NCBI GenBank assembly: GCA_963277665.1
Contig: OY728130.1
Span: 1,368,266,393 to 1,368,330,392, forward strand
From: Viscum album
Lineage: Eukaryota; Streptophyta; Magnoliopsida; Santalales; Viscaceae
Direction: 5' to 3'
DNA: 64,000 nt
The notes beneath the pieces were generated by a model. That model made no database searches and had not been told where the DNA came from. It saw only the letters and a program-made list of their open reading frames with translations. Numbering within the stretch: position 1 is the first letter of the stretch; each line of letters starts with the position of its first letter. Of this stretch, positions 1 to 11,740 are shown piece by piece. Both the position numbers and the translations under genes were made by a program.

Positions 1-560
1 GATATAAATGTTCCTTCTATTTTTTCTGAAATTTGACAACTAATAAAATAAGTAACTTCATTAATCATTATAATCTCAAAATCAGACTTCATAAGATCAA
101 AAAATGAATCTAGAATATATTTTTGAGTTGATCAAAAAATAATTTCATCAACCTAAATTTGAACAATTTTTGTTTTTTAGAAACATTCTTAATAAAAAGT
201 GTTAGATCTAAAACTTTATTAACAATGTTTTTATAAAAAAAATCTAGTTAATCTGTCATAACATGCTCTAGGGGATTGTTTATGTCCATAAATATCCTTA
301 TTAAGTATAAATACATGATTTATAGATTTTTTTTATTTTCAAAATTAGGGGTTTTTCTCCATAAAAGTCCTCTTTTACAAATCAGTTAATAAAATGACAC
401 CTCATATCCTTTTGAAAAAGATTAAAACTAACAAATCATATAAATTCTAGAATAATATAGATAGTTTCAAGTATTTTTATTGGTGAATTAGTTTCTTCAT
501 AGTCTATGACCTCTTGTTTATTATAACCATTTTTAACAAGTATAGATTTATTTCTAACTA
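1..560 (-). pseudogene. copia reverse transcriptase remnant
   Basis: The minus-strand translation contains the copia RT signatures in the right order. A block like 'IDYEETNSP' lies at ~480-530 and one like the 'GLKQAPRAWY' motif lies at ~241-300. At ~110-170 is the catalytic loop region, where YVDD has become stop-V-D-E. Downstream of it, near the window edge, comes the stretch around 'GELTFFLGLQI'. Each block is separated by stops or frame changes. This is the polymerase that would copy element RNA into DNA; it cannot be functional here. The domain continues past base 1. Confidence 0.8.
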
Positions 561-1329
561 TAAATCCATTTTAATTTAATTTATTTTAAAAAAACCATTT
601 TACACAAATAACAGGTGAATCATTTGTCCATTAAAATAAAGTTGAATCATGATTACTTTATAATTCATAAGTTTATCTTACAAATATATTTTCAAATCTT
701 CATTACCTAAAGCCTTTATCAAGAGTATCATGTTCAAATTGTGATAAAAATGCACAATGTTCAATTATTTTTCTTAAGGATCTTCATGTTCTAACTAGTT
801 GATCTACATCAAAAATGATATTATCAATAGGATGATTTCTAAGAATAAACTGATTACTTGGGTTTATAAAACTATTTTATTCAACAAAATTTGATGTTTT
901 TCTTGAGATATAACTTCAAAAATAATTCTTTATTTTTTCTCTCATAAAAATAACTTTCCAAGAGTGGTTGAAAATAAGTTTTTAAAATAACATATGAAGA
1001 TATTAATTGAGGTTTCAGGAAAACAAAAGGACCAGTTTCATCAAATTTAACATGAAATATTTATTAAACAATACCTATATTTGTTTATTAATGTCTCTAT
1101 AAGACTTACTATTTGTATTATATCCTAGAAATATTCCTTTATCAAATTTAGATCTAATTTATGTAAATTATCTTTTTTATTCAAAATGAACACTTTTCAT
1201 CCAAAACAATTAAAGAAAGAATGATTTTTTTATTTTAATTTACAAATAAATATGAGTTTTATTAATAAAATATCTTATTAAAACATGATTTATATTATAA
1301 AAGGATGTACTAAATGATTCCGCCTAAAA

Positions 1330-1960
1330 ATGTTTAGCAACTAGATATTTACTTAGCAAGGTTATTGTAATATCCTAAAGAATACTATTTATTCTTTCAA
1401 CTAAACCTTTTTTCTAGGGAGTTATAGGTGCTTAAAAGTTATATATTAAACCCTTTTTACTATAAAAAAGTTTCAAAATTATAATTAATCTATACCATGA
1501 TCACCATGAATTGTTTTCAAGGACATATTTTTCTCAATTTTAACATGGTCTATAAAAGTTTTAAAATATAAATAGGATTATGATTTATTTTCTAGAAAAT
1601 TAACCCATGTATATCCAGTGGAGTCATCAACTAAAACATATACATAGTATTTTCTATAGATAATTTCAGTTTTTAGGAAAAAGTAGATCCATGTTAACTA
1701 ACTATAATGAATCAGAGGTTGAAACTTCACTAATATTTTCAGAACATTAATTATGATTCCTTATAAATTGTAGAGGATAAAAAAATTAGAAAAATAAAAA
1801 TTAAGCTCTAATATATCTTTAAATTTTCTTTTTATTAAAAAATCTTGCTAAATTTATAACATTATAGTTTAATAATCTTTGATTCCATAACCAAGATTAT
1901 TCTTGAATTTCACTAAGAGAAGGTAGATCCTAAATCTTAAGGACTTTTAAATTGAGTGTG
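1330..1960 (-). pseudogene. copia integrase core remnant
   Basis: At ~1375-1440 the minus-strand translation matches the conserved end of the copia integrase core, around 'TPQQNGVVERKN' (here about 'TPxKKGLVERIN'). At ~1490-1530 it matches the block around 'SDHGGEFEN' that holds the second catalytic aspartate. Stops and frame changes separate them. The domain boundaries given are rough. Integrase inserts the cDNA into the host genome; this copy is dead. Confidence 0.7.
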
Positions 1961-2149
1961 TATACATTATCATGCTTGTTAGAAGAAAGAGTAAATATAT
2001 CTTCTAAAATACGAATAAGTACATTTTTTATTTCTAAAGTTCAAAATATGAAACTCATTAAATAATTTATTTATTCTAATAAAGTTGTGATTAAGGCCTA
2101 AAAAAATAAAACATTTTAAATAAAATATTTTCAAAGAAGAACAATGTTA

Positions 2150-2270
2150 CCAATTCCATTAATTTCTACTCAATAATTGTCACAAAATGTATGTTTTCCA
2201 CTTTCTATTTTAATAAAAATCTTGAAGAAATACTTGTTCCCAATAATATACCTAGAAAAACCACTATTCA
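2150..2270 (-). pseudogene. copia aspartic protease remnant
   Basis: The minus strand reads through a copia-type protease active-site segment. The usual W-x-L/I-DSG-C/A-S-x-H-M-T-G motif appears with the catalytic DSG changed to NSG, followed by the characteristic F-K-x-F-x-K-I-E-x-G and G-I-G-N-I blocks. One in-frame TGA lies within it. It lies between gag and integrase, as expected for copia. Confidence 0.7.
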
Positions 2271-3279
2271 TGCACTATATACATTTTTTTTCACACAACC
2301 GTTTTTCCTAAAATTAAAAATATTACTATTTTGGAACCGAAATAGGATTGGGACCAACATTATTAGAAAATAAAATTTTTAAAACCAACATCCATCCAAA
2401 TTTACTATTTTTAGAAGTTGTTAATTATTTATAAAAATAATCTTTGTGAAATCCTAAATATTATAATTTAATTAAAGAAAACTTATTCTTCCAATGTACC
2501 TCACTTTGAGATTTTTTATAGAATGAGGCACTCTCTGGAACAAAATAGCTGTTTTCAAAAATTGGCTTTTTATTAGTAAAACCCATTAAAGAGGCATCCA
2601 TATATGGTTTTATCCATCTATAAATTTTTTCAAAATTTTCTTTACTATTATTAAATTTTTATACTAGTATTTGTAGACTTGAAATTTTTGAATTTAGTTT
2701 CATAACTAATTTTTTATCCTCAATAGAATTTGTACTAGAATTACGTTTTTCTCACTCTTTTAAAAAATTAGTTTTCCCAAGATTATATTACTGCAAATAT
2801 TTTTAAAGATTATAAATTTCAATAGTAATAAAATATATTCGTGTGTTTAATTTAGTATGTTTTTCCATGACAACATCAAGTTTTTTTTATAATTAGAAAT
2901 TTTGGTTTTCTAAATGTTTATAAAATATTGAAACTTACTCAAATCTAGGAAAATTAGTATTCTATTTATATGATATAGATTCCTCGTCTAAGAATATATA
3001 TTTTTTCTCTCAATTTCACTATTAGGATAATTATCATTAAATTTATGATTATTCAATATTTAAGTAGATAATTTAACCATAATATAATTATTTATCATTG
3101 TAATTTCTAAAAAGAAAACGATATTATTTTGATCATTACATTCACGATCTGGAGAATTTTCTTAAGAACTATCACCTCCACTAGTACTATAAGTTTTCTT
3201 ACCCTTATGTCTCTATAAATTCTTATAAATCCTTTCATAATTTCTTTCCTTATTAATTATTTTGTTAATCATATGAGAA

Positions 3280-4222
3280 TATGGTCTTATATTACCAGGT
3301 TTCTTACACTCACAACATATCACTTCAGAAGAATCCTTCTTCTCACTTTTATACATAAAATTATTCTTATACTAATGTATGAAATATTTCTTCCCAATAA
3401 CAGAATTCATCATCTTAGAAAGATTATCTAACTCATTCTCAGAGTGTTCATAAGAACTACTATTCATTCCAACATGAAATTTATTTTTCTTTAAAGATAT
3501 AAAAACTTTATTTTCATATCTTACTTGCTTAGAAATAGCTGAAATAGAATCAAAATAAACTCCATTTTTATTTTTTTCTTTCTCAGCGTCTCTTTTATAT
3601 ATTCCATCATATTACATAAGAGAACCAATAAAATCATCTAAAATCAACTTAGTAATATGATTTTTATCATAAAATGCTTTTATCTTGTATTACCACTCTC
3701 CTGGAATAATCTATATGATATTTTTCAACTAAAATATCACCTCTAAGATCTTTATCAACCATAGAATGTAAGATACTGAAAATATTCAAAAATATCATAT
3801 AAATCATATAAACTATTTTTCTAGGTAAAAAAATAAAATGCTTGTTAATAAAATCAAATAACCACTCTTCTAGTTTATATAACATTAGAATTATCTAAAT
3901 GGGTAATCTATAACTTCTTCTAAATAATGTTTACAACTTCACAAGAAGAAATTTGAATGTTGAAATTCCTTATCATTAAACAAAACAAAGTACTCCTTAC
4001 ATGATAATTCAGTTGATATTTTAACTTCTCTATATTCATAAATATAGAATATTATTTCTTAGGTATTGGATAATTTCCATTAATCCTAGAAAACTTATCT
4101 ACTCCAGTGTTAATAACAATGGTTTTCATATGATCTCTCCAATTTTCATAATCATCCCCATAAAAAATTGGTGGTCAATTATGATTAATATTTTCAAGAG
4201 TTTCAACATTTAATCGTATCAT
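3280..4222 (-). pseudogene. copia gag with CCHC-type zinc knuckle remnant
   Basis: A plausible gag start codon is the complement of 4220-4222. A PPxFxGxxYxxWRxxM block typical of copia gag N-termini lies just after it, broken by an early stop. Further along come a segment like 'DDFIGSLM-YD' and a zinc knuckle at ~3280-3320 (C-x2-C-x4-N/H pattern, with the histidine changed to N). Gag would package the element RNA. Many stops show the gene is inactive. Confidence 0.75.
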
Positions 4223-4378
4223 ATTTTTAAATAAGAAAAATAATATTTCTATAAAATACATGTTAGTGTAAAAAATATATATACAAAACCTAAAAAAATA
4301 GTTTATAATTTTTTTTTTAAAACTTTAGAAACATTCTCAAAAAAAAATTAAAATGCATTTAGTTAATAGGTTTAAACT

Positions 4379-4391
4379 TCTCTGACACAAA
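4379..4391 (-). other. primer binding site of copia 1
   Basis: The minus strand reads TTTGTGTCAGAGA, which agrees with the plant initiator tRNA-Met primer site TTGGTATCAGAGC at about 10 of 13 positions. It lies between the inferred LTR edge (~4392) and the gag start, which fixes both the orientation and the LTR boundary. Confidence 0.6.
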
Positions 4392-4392
4392 T

Positions 4393-5780
4393 TATAGGAT
4401 CAAAGAGTATATCAATGACTACAAGAGGGCGTGAGGGTGATTTTTTTTAATAAAATTAAACTAGCTAAAACCCAAACCACTTAAATAAAAATTTTAAAAC
4501 ACAGATATCATTTGATTTTTATATATTCTATATCATACACAATATACATCTTGAATATCATAGATTAGTAAAGTTACCACAAGTATAAATTTCTAAAAAA
4601 ATTAATATTCGAAATAATAAACTTGTAGAATTAAGTAAAATAAAACTTTACCAAGTTCTCAAGTAAAACTAACATAGACTTTATAAAAGATATATGTATA
4701 CTTCAAAATTCAGTGTAAAAAAAGTTAATAACCTTGATTTAAGGTATCCATAGTTTTTAACGAACTATATTGTCTGTCTTTCTTCAAAAATAAATCCCAT
4801 GATCATAAATTTTAGAATCATATCTTCCTTATTAGACCCATAATCCCTTAATCAGTTTGATCAAAATCAACTGTCTTCCTATCCTCAAAAGTCATTGATA
4901 GAAACCTAGATTAGATAAAATGAATACAGATGCAAAAGGTTCTAAGGAATTAAAAGTCTTTACTTAGATTCCTTAGAACAAAAATTGTCTCATGTTTTTA
5001 TAAAGTATAAGTAATAATATGTTTTAGAGTGCAAGCTTCAGAAAAGTTTAGTGAAAAAAAACATAATCTCTAACCTCCTTGAATATACCTCTATTTATAG
5101 GTATAGATCCAATAAAAATATTCTTTGATTATCAAATTTGGTTGCAATGACCTCAAATAAGTTTAATCTTGATAGTTCAACAAGTTCTATACATCTTCTT
5201 CCAATATCTCTTTGATAAAATCATCACTATACTATAAAAGTATTCCATCAGGAAGAAATAATTATAATTATTTTATTATAAAAGTTTTTATTTCGATGGA
5301 AAAAATTATGTTTAGTCTAATGAATCAAAATATGTTATTCTGATATACCAGAATTGGTCAGTTAGATAGACTAAACTCAATTAGATATATGAATTAAACT
5401 CAGTTAGTATGATTGAATAAACTCAATTAGACCAATAGAATTTACTCAGTCAGTCTGATATACTAAAATCAATTAGTCTGATGGACTATACTCAATTAGA
5501 CAGATGTACTAGACTCAGTTAGTCTGATGGATTAGACTTGATAAATCTAATGGACTAGACATAATTAATACGATGGATTGGAATTAATAAATCTAGTGGA
5601 CTATATTTTTTCAATCCAATGGACAATAATTTTTCAATGTATTGAACTTGACTTTTTTAAAAGTTTATATTCATCAATTTAGAAATATTTCTATATCTGA
5701 GTGAATAAATGGTTTTCTATAAAAACATACTAAAACAATTGGGAAATATTAAGTTTGTAAAACATATTTTTTAATATATT
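4393..5780 (-). repeat. 5' LTR of copia 1 (outer edge approximate)
   Basis: The inner edge abuts the primer site. Shortly inside it is an 'AGAGGGnGTGA' block that also occurs at the same place in both LTRs of copia 2 (21949 and ~37120). The terminal TG appears as TA, consistent with decay. The partner LTR is outside the window, so the outer edge is set only by where the LINE remnant begins. It contains a 23-bp minisatellite near its U3 end. Confidence 0.55.
5345..5650. repeat. 23-bp minisatellite in copia 1 LTR
   Basis: About 13 diverged copies of a 23-24 bp unit of the form CTCAATTAGTCTGATGGACT lie head to tail. The best-preserved copies are around 5470-5545. The array sits toward the U3 end of the LTR. 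Copia 2 has an unrelated repeat field (GGTAGATCT-type words) in the equivalent place. Confidence 0.7.
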
Positions 5781-5800
5781 TAGTTATTATTTTCAAAAAA

Positions 5801-7020
5801 TTGGATATAAAATATAGAAATTATAACTTTCGACTCAATAGGATCATGATAACTTGGAGCTGTCTTGGAAGGTTCCTCTCAAACCTTTATGGTATCATGA
5901 AATTACCTCATGTTTTGATCACACATTTACCTCATACCATATTAGATAATAATCTATTGTTAATAAATCATAGAGTTCAAACTTCTTATTCTATTCCCTT
6001 TAGTTTTCTAGATCTTTAATTTAAGAAGAAGGATTCATGTAGATTACCTAATCCTCTTGGTTAACTATCATGCATGAATCTCTCTGGATTATTTTTCAGA
6101 AGAAGATAAAATGGAAGAAGGCTTTTATTAATGGATTTTCTAATTTAGGAATTATAAAAAATTACATGGAGATATTGAATAAATAAATTTAATAAATTAA
6201 CAATAGGATACATGAAATATGTGATGATTATCTCTTTATTACACAATCCTCTAGACATAAACAAAATTTTGAAATATTCCTTTATGAAGAGTGGTTTAAC
6301 TATGTAAAATAAAACATTCAATGGCTAAATGAGGGTGATAAAACCACCACTTAATTTCATGCATTTATTATAGAGATAACCTATCAAGAGAACCTAAATT
6401 TATATATTGAGGATGGAATAGTAATAAATTTTTTCCATAATACAAACTCAATGGTGTTTGATTATCTTTCTTCACTACTTTAAGATGTAAGACAACTATA
6501 AAATGGTATATATATAGAAATAAGTGATAAACAATCCATCCTAAATACAATAACAAGATCAATAAATAGTAACAATAATTAATTCCTTTAATATATCATA
6601 CATAAGGAGGTGATTTTTAAGAAAAATAAAAGTTTCAACCCTGATAGCGCATTGAGGCGTGAAGTATATATTTATTTTAGAGTGAACTAGGAAAGGTTCC
6701 ATCAAACTAGAATAAGATATGATGGTGTATTGTTATTGAAAATTAATTTTTAGAACATCATGGTTAAGTTGGATATGAAAAATCATTATAATAAAATATA
6801 ATATAATTTTATCTTGAAGGTGATGCGGTATTGTGGATTCTCTATCATGACCCACCATCGTTGATGCTACCCTGAATCTATAAAGGATATGAGAGTGACC
6901 CCTGATGTATGCATAAAATATTCCCATTTTAGTGACTAGAACCAAGGGAAACTATCACAATTATGGGAGGCATCACCCTGTTATTTTTCCTAGGAATACT
7001 ATATAATCAACCATAAATAA
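5801..7020 (+). pseudogene. L1-type LINE ORF2 remnant (endonuclease end and RT)
   Basis: Plus-strand translation shows the end of an L1 endonuclease at ~5850-5960, with an 'LPHTxxDNNLLL' block matching the usual LPRTxSDHxPLL. Next comes the linker block around 'IQWLNEGDKTT-FH' at ~6318-6360. At ~6765-6840 lies an RT block matching 'KLDMxKAYDRVxWDFLxxVMRxxGF', the segment carrying a catalytic aspartate. The spacing between the last two is too short for an intact ORF2, so there is an internal deletion. Stops are frequent. Ends are uncertain; the copia 1 LTR adjoins on the left and the large-LTR element starts at 7231. Confidence 0.7.
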
Positions 7021-9461
7021 ATTCAATTCATAATAAATTGAGAGTTTATATTTCATAATTCAGAACTATACTATATAGAAAAAGTATAATACCATAAAAA
7101 TAATGATAAATAAGATTCATATCACCCATAAAATCCACCAAAAATACCTGAGAAACAACTCTAATATTCCCTAATTCATCATACAAACACTTAACAACTT
7201 GTGGAGGGGTGATCACTTGGGAGTACTCAAGGTAACAGCCCGAGATTTTGATGAGATAGTTTTTTAACTTCTTTGATGACTTGTGTTGTATTATAGACTA
7301 AGATAATATTATTATATACATAAAACTAAATTATCTTATAGTATACGCAATACTATTCTTGACTTGTGTTACACAAAATTTCTAGTTATTTTGATAGAAC
7401 TCATTCCACACAAGACAGAGTTTAATCGAGTTTTTAAAATAATAAAATCACTATCAATCAATTTTATTAATGAAATATATATACAATAAATTCAATATAA
7501 TGTTTTAAATTTATATTATATGTTTTCTAGACATGATATAAGAACAAAATCAATTTTTTTCGGATAAAAGATGTATTTTTCAAAAAAATGCAGTTTTGAC
7601 GCCTTTTAATGGTGCACCCATTTTTTTTTAAAAAATTGATTTTTTATATTATATTTTTAAAAATAAAATTCCTATTTATAATGAGGACATAAAAATGTAG
7701 TTTGGATAAATTTTTGGTATTTTTATGATAACTTTCATATTTTAATGAATAGTGAAAATACAACATTTTAATTCAAAGATGCTTTTCATATAATTTATTT
7801 ATAGTGTTAGATTATAATTTTAATTGTTTTTAAAGTATAATTAAATTATGTTTTTATAATTTAATCCATTTTTTTCATTGAAAGTAATTTCAAATTGAAA
7901 TTTGATATAAACACATGTCAATATTTTGATGGTTTTTACTTTTAAAAAACCCATTTTCTTGCTCCCTCAATGGGGTTAATTTTAATTTAATTACTGCATC
8001 TTCTATGCTTCAAATTTTGAAAATTATTTCATATTTGGGATCAATGGGTCAAAATTATGTAAATATATTACTTTTATTTTTTCAATATTATGAGTAGTAA
8101 CTACGGTAATTTTTATTTAATGCGGTTAATGGTAAATCAGGTAATTTAGGTAAAAAATTAATATGATAAGGGCAATAAAATTACCCAACACTTTCCAAAA
8201 TTTTATTATATGATTAAAAATTGACCCTTAAAACCTAAGGATATTAATTTAATAATTTAATGGAGTTTTTTCTATAAAAATTATATAAATAGTATTAAAT
8301 TAAAAGAAAGTGACATGAAGGTGACAAAAAATTACTCTATTATTTCTTATAAGTACAATAATTTTAATATAGTGATAAATATGATATAAATTATATAATA
8401 AATTTACTATAGAAATATAATAAAATTATATACATCATGTTAATTTATTTATAATTTTAGTGATTAAATAATTACCTTAAAGCATGATACAATGACAATG
8501 CATAAATTATTTAATTGATGAAAAATCAGTAAAATAATTTTAATTAAAATGATAATAATAATTAAAATACCACAACACCAGACCAAATATTATTTTTAGA
8601 TTATATCTAAACCATAATCATCCAAAGGTAGAGTTATTGACCATATGGATCCATATAAAAATGATTATGACACTTATAATATTTTATTTAAAGTGATGTT
8701 AAAGTTTTCACATTCATGTTTTAATAAATATCAAATCTTTAATGTTTGATTTTCCTTAATATATATTAAAATATAAGTATTAATATGAAATATAGAGGAG
8801 TTATATTAATCATATTATTTTATTTTTAGTTTTTCTAAAAATATAATTATATTAAATAATTACACAAAACTGATGTAGTAATTATTTTATTAATTGGAAC
8901 ATCAAATTAATGTTATTAAAAATACTGAAATAAATATAAATTTGGATAATTAATATATAAAAACATTTATAAATTAACTTGACCCCTTATAGATATAATT
9001 AAATATTTTTATATAGATTAACATCTTATGTTGATATTTTTAAAAATCCATTAAATGAATAGTGTCAAAATTGACACTATTGATATTTCATCAAAATAAT
9101 GCATTATTAAATTATTTAAAATTCATAAAATATTATTTAAAAAATATAAAATAATTATTTTTTACTCTAAAAGGTTATATATTGTTCATTTATTATCTTA
9201 TTAACATAAAATATGTAAAAATGCACTATTTTAATATTGAACGATTTGTTACCTTAGTTAACATTAAAAGAGAATAATTAATGGTAAAAAAAAAATAATG
9301 TTTAAAATTTAAAAAAAAATCTTAACATTATTATTTGATGATTTAAAACCCTTTTTTTATCTCATATTAAAAATAAGAACATTTTTTCATTTTTTGGATG
9401 TAGTTTTATTTTATTATAAATTAATACTTTTGGAGATTCTAAAAGTGCCCCTCACCTCAAT

Positions 9462-9469
9462 TATAAGAG
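9462..9469 (+). promoter_or_regulatory. TATA box of element A 5' LTR
   Basis: TATAAGAG lies ~2.2 kb into the LTR, just after a conserved 'GTGCCCCTCACCTCAATTA' block. The partner LTR has the cleaner TATAAAAG at 15766-15773 in the same context, and related element B has TATAAAAG at 39695. A start of transcription ~30 bp downstream would leave an unusually long R-U5 of ~2.2 kb. Confidence 0.55.
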
Positions 9470-9799
9470 GGAACCTCCTCCCTCCTATATTAACTTCACT
9501 TTTAACATTAAATCTTGTCCATACCCTAACCATTTCCATTATAAAATCATATAGTTATATTATAGAGTTTCTATTCTTCTCAAAAGAGCAACCCTAGTAC
9601 ATTTAAGAGGAGATTTAGAGGGAGCATGCTGAAGAAGAGGTAATATCCTCTACTGATTCTTTCAAATTATTTCTTATTATAATTCCTCTTAATGAGTTTT
9701 TTACATTATAAAGTAATAAATAAAATATAAATTATATTTTTAAATTTTATTATATTTATGAAACAACCATATTCCACCTTCTATAAATCCTACGAAAAA

Positions 9800-10060
9800 T
9801 GAAATCACTACGCATGCGTACGTACGACTTACATTCTCCACGCCGTGGTGTAATATATTTTTCACCACTATATTACTTGGATTAATATAATGATAGAAAT
9901 AATATCTATATATTATTATTATAACATGATATGGATTCTGGAACAAAATATATACCATCTACTTCCATACCATTTCATAATTATGGGAATGATATCGTCG
10001 CTCATGAGTATGTATGACCTACCATCTCCACGATTTGATGTGATTCATTCTACATGATCT
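9800..10060 (+). repeat. CpG-rich GCGTACGTACG modules, 5' LTR of A
   Basis: Two copies of a module lie ~180 bp apart (near 9808 and 9992). Each begins with ATCACT/ATCGCT, then a GCGTACGTACGA-type core, then a TCTCCACG block and a short downstream GTG-AT word. Both occur again in the 3' LTR (near 16100 and 16295, and in its duplicated half near 18040 and 18230). Three copies occur in the LTR of element B. The core is conspicuous because CpG is otherwise scarce here. Confidence 0.65.
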
Positions 10061-11727
10061 TCATTAAATCAAGATTATATAAATGAATTAAATTAATAAA
10101 TATGATATATAATATCATTCTGTAAATGATATAACAATAACCTAATAATAGTAACTTATCTAACAAAACATGTGAAAGAAAATAAAGAAGTTAATACCAG
10201 ATGGCTGAGTAATAATGTTACTAACAAACAGATGATAACATGATCACATATGATGAATATGATTCTAAAATAAGTAAATTAAATAATTTAAATAATTATA
10301 TAAGAGGTTAATATACATATAAAGGATAACATACCTAAGGTAATGGATAATTTCTCCATCTCATTATTATTTGAGATTGATTATACGTAATTATTTACAA
10401 GGGTATATTTATCATCCATAACTATGTTTTCTAAAAATATTTTTATAAAATTTTTACTATTATATTATGGATGTTTAAATTCATTTTTTATCCATTTTAT
10501 AATTTTACTACATGGTTTTAAATAAATATTTCTTTTGTTTTCCATATGAGGTACTGTTTGAATTTTCTAGAAAAAGTATGAGAAGAATGTTTTTTATCTT
10601 AAATGGCATGAATGGACTTTTATGCTTTCATAACACCCTATTTCCATGAATATTCTCTTAAAAATTTCAAGTTTATTTTCAATGAAATTATTTTATTTTA
10701 AAATTGTGTGGTGTTTTAAGAGAATAAAATGTTTTTTATAAAGAAAGGATATTTTCCTCAAGAATTAATTTCAAGTGTTATATCAAAATTATTTTCCATA
10801 TTAGATAGAATTATTTAATATGGTTAGGTTTAAAGTATAATATCCTTATTGTTCCTATGGTTTGATTATTTTTATGATAGAATACTGTTTATGAAATCCA
10901 TTTGTTTTATATGGATTATATTATGGTGGAATGATGTTTAAAGAAACCCATTTCATTCCATGGGTTATTATGAATTATTATTATTATTATGGCACATGTA
11001 AGAATGATTTAATTATCTGATGGGTGGGACATATATATCCTTCCAATGGATTGGGTAAAGATCTATATCTCATGAGATATATATGAATGGAACAAAAAGT
11101 AAATCTGGTTCAGTAACATAGGGTTAGAATGACAATTAAATATGGTTCATTAATATAGGGATGGAATGAGAAGTAAAACCAATTCAATAATAGACTTTTT
11201 CTACTATGATGGTCTTGGAAACGAGGCTTGGCTAATATGGAAATTATTTTATATGATTATGTATTCTCCATAATTCCATGTTTTATGCCAATTAAATTTT
11301 GGAATGTATCTTATTATTTTATGATTTATGCCTTACAAACTACTAATATTTATTTCATGACTCAAGATTTATATATTTGTTATAAATGGTATGATTTTAA
11401 AAATTTATGTTCATACACTATTATGTTTATGTTTTGTTTGATATTTTCCATGCTTACCCTTACTAAGAATTTGAGCTCACCCATTTTTTTGTGTCTTTTC
11501 CCTAGGATATAAATAAGGGTATTAATTTGGATGTGTCAAAAGGGGTTCTAGTTATAAAGGAAAATATAGAAGACGATGTAGATATTTTATGAACCTATTG
11601 TTTATGTTCCTAAGTTTCCAAAGACACTAAAATAATACAGTATTTGCGTGTCTCTTTGTGTCATGTATTAAGTATTCTAATAAAATAATGTAATGTTCAT
11701 ATACATCAAGCTTTAGGTTCTTTACAG

Positions 11728-11740
11728 TTGGTATTAGAGC
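11728..11740 (+). other. primer binding site of element A
   Basis: TTGGTATTAGAGC matches the initiator tRNA-Met primer site TTGGTATCAGAGC at 12 of 13 bases. It follows the LTR end TTTACA with one base between. This fixes the plus-strand orientation of the element. Confidence 0.9.

Larger units (their letters stand above)
1..5780 (-). mobile_element. Ty1/copia LTR retrotransposon 1, 5' part only
   Basis: Read on the minus strand, this stretch gives, from high to low coordinate, a 5' LTR, a tRNA-Met-type primer site, gag with a CCHC zinc knuckle, an aspartic protease, integrase and reverse transcriptase. That order (integrase before RT) defines Ty1/copia. The rest of RT, RNase H and the 3' LTR lie left of the window. 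All frames are broken by many stops and small indels, so the copy is old and inactive. Its gag resembles that of the copia element at 21930-38778, so both probably belong to one broad lineage. The outer LTR edge (~5780) is approximate. Confidence 0.85.
7231..11726 (+). repeat. 5' LTR of element A
   Basis: The LTR begins GGTAACAGCCC where the partner at 13546 has TGTAACACCCC, and ends TTTACA immediately before the primer site. It aligns by eye along its whole length with 13546-19947, apart from the duplication in the latter. It is 4496 bp, very long for an LTR. It contains a promoter-like TATA at 9462, two CpG-rich modules at ~9800-10060, and no convincing open reading frame: the 94-codon frame at 11228-11512 is an unremarkable AT-rich chance frame. 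Confidence 0.85.

Noticed and set aside
2191..2373. 60-codon plus frame near the window start
   Set aside because: Opposite to the copia 1 protease remnant, which explains the sequence better.
11228..11512. 94-codon plus frame in element A 5' LTR
   Set aside because: AT-rich, Phe/Ile/Tyr-heavy, disrupted in the 3' LTR copies; best explained as chance.
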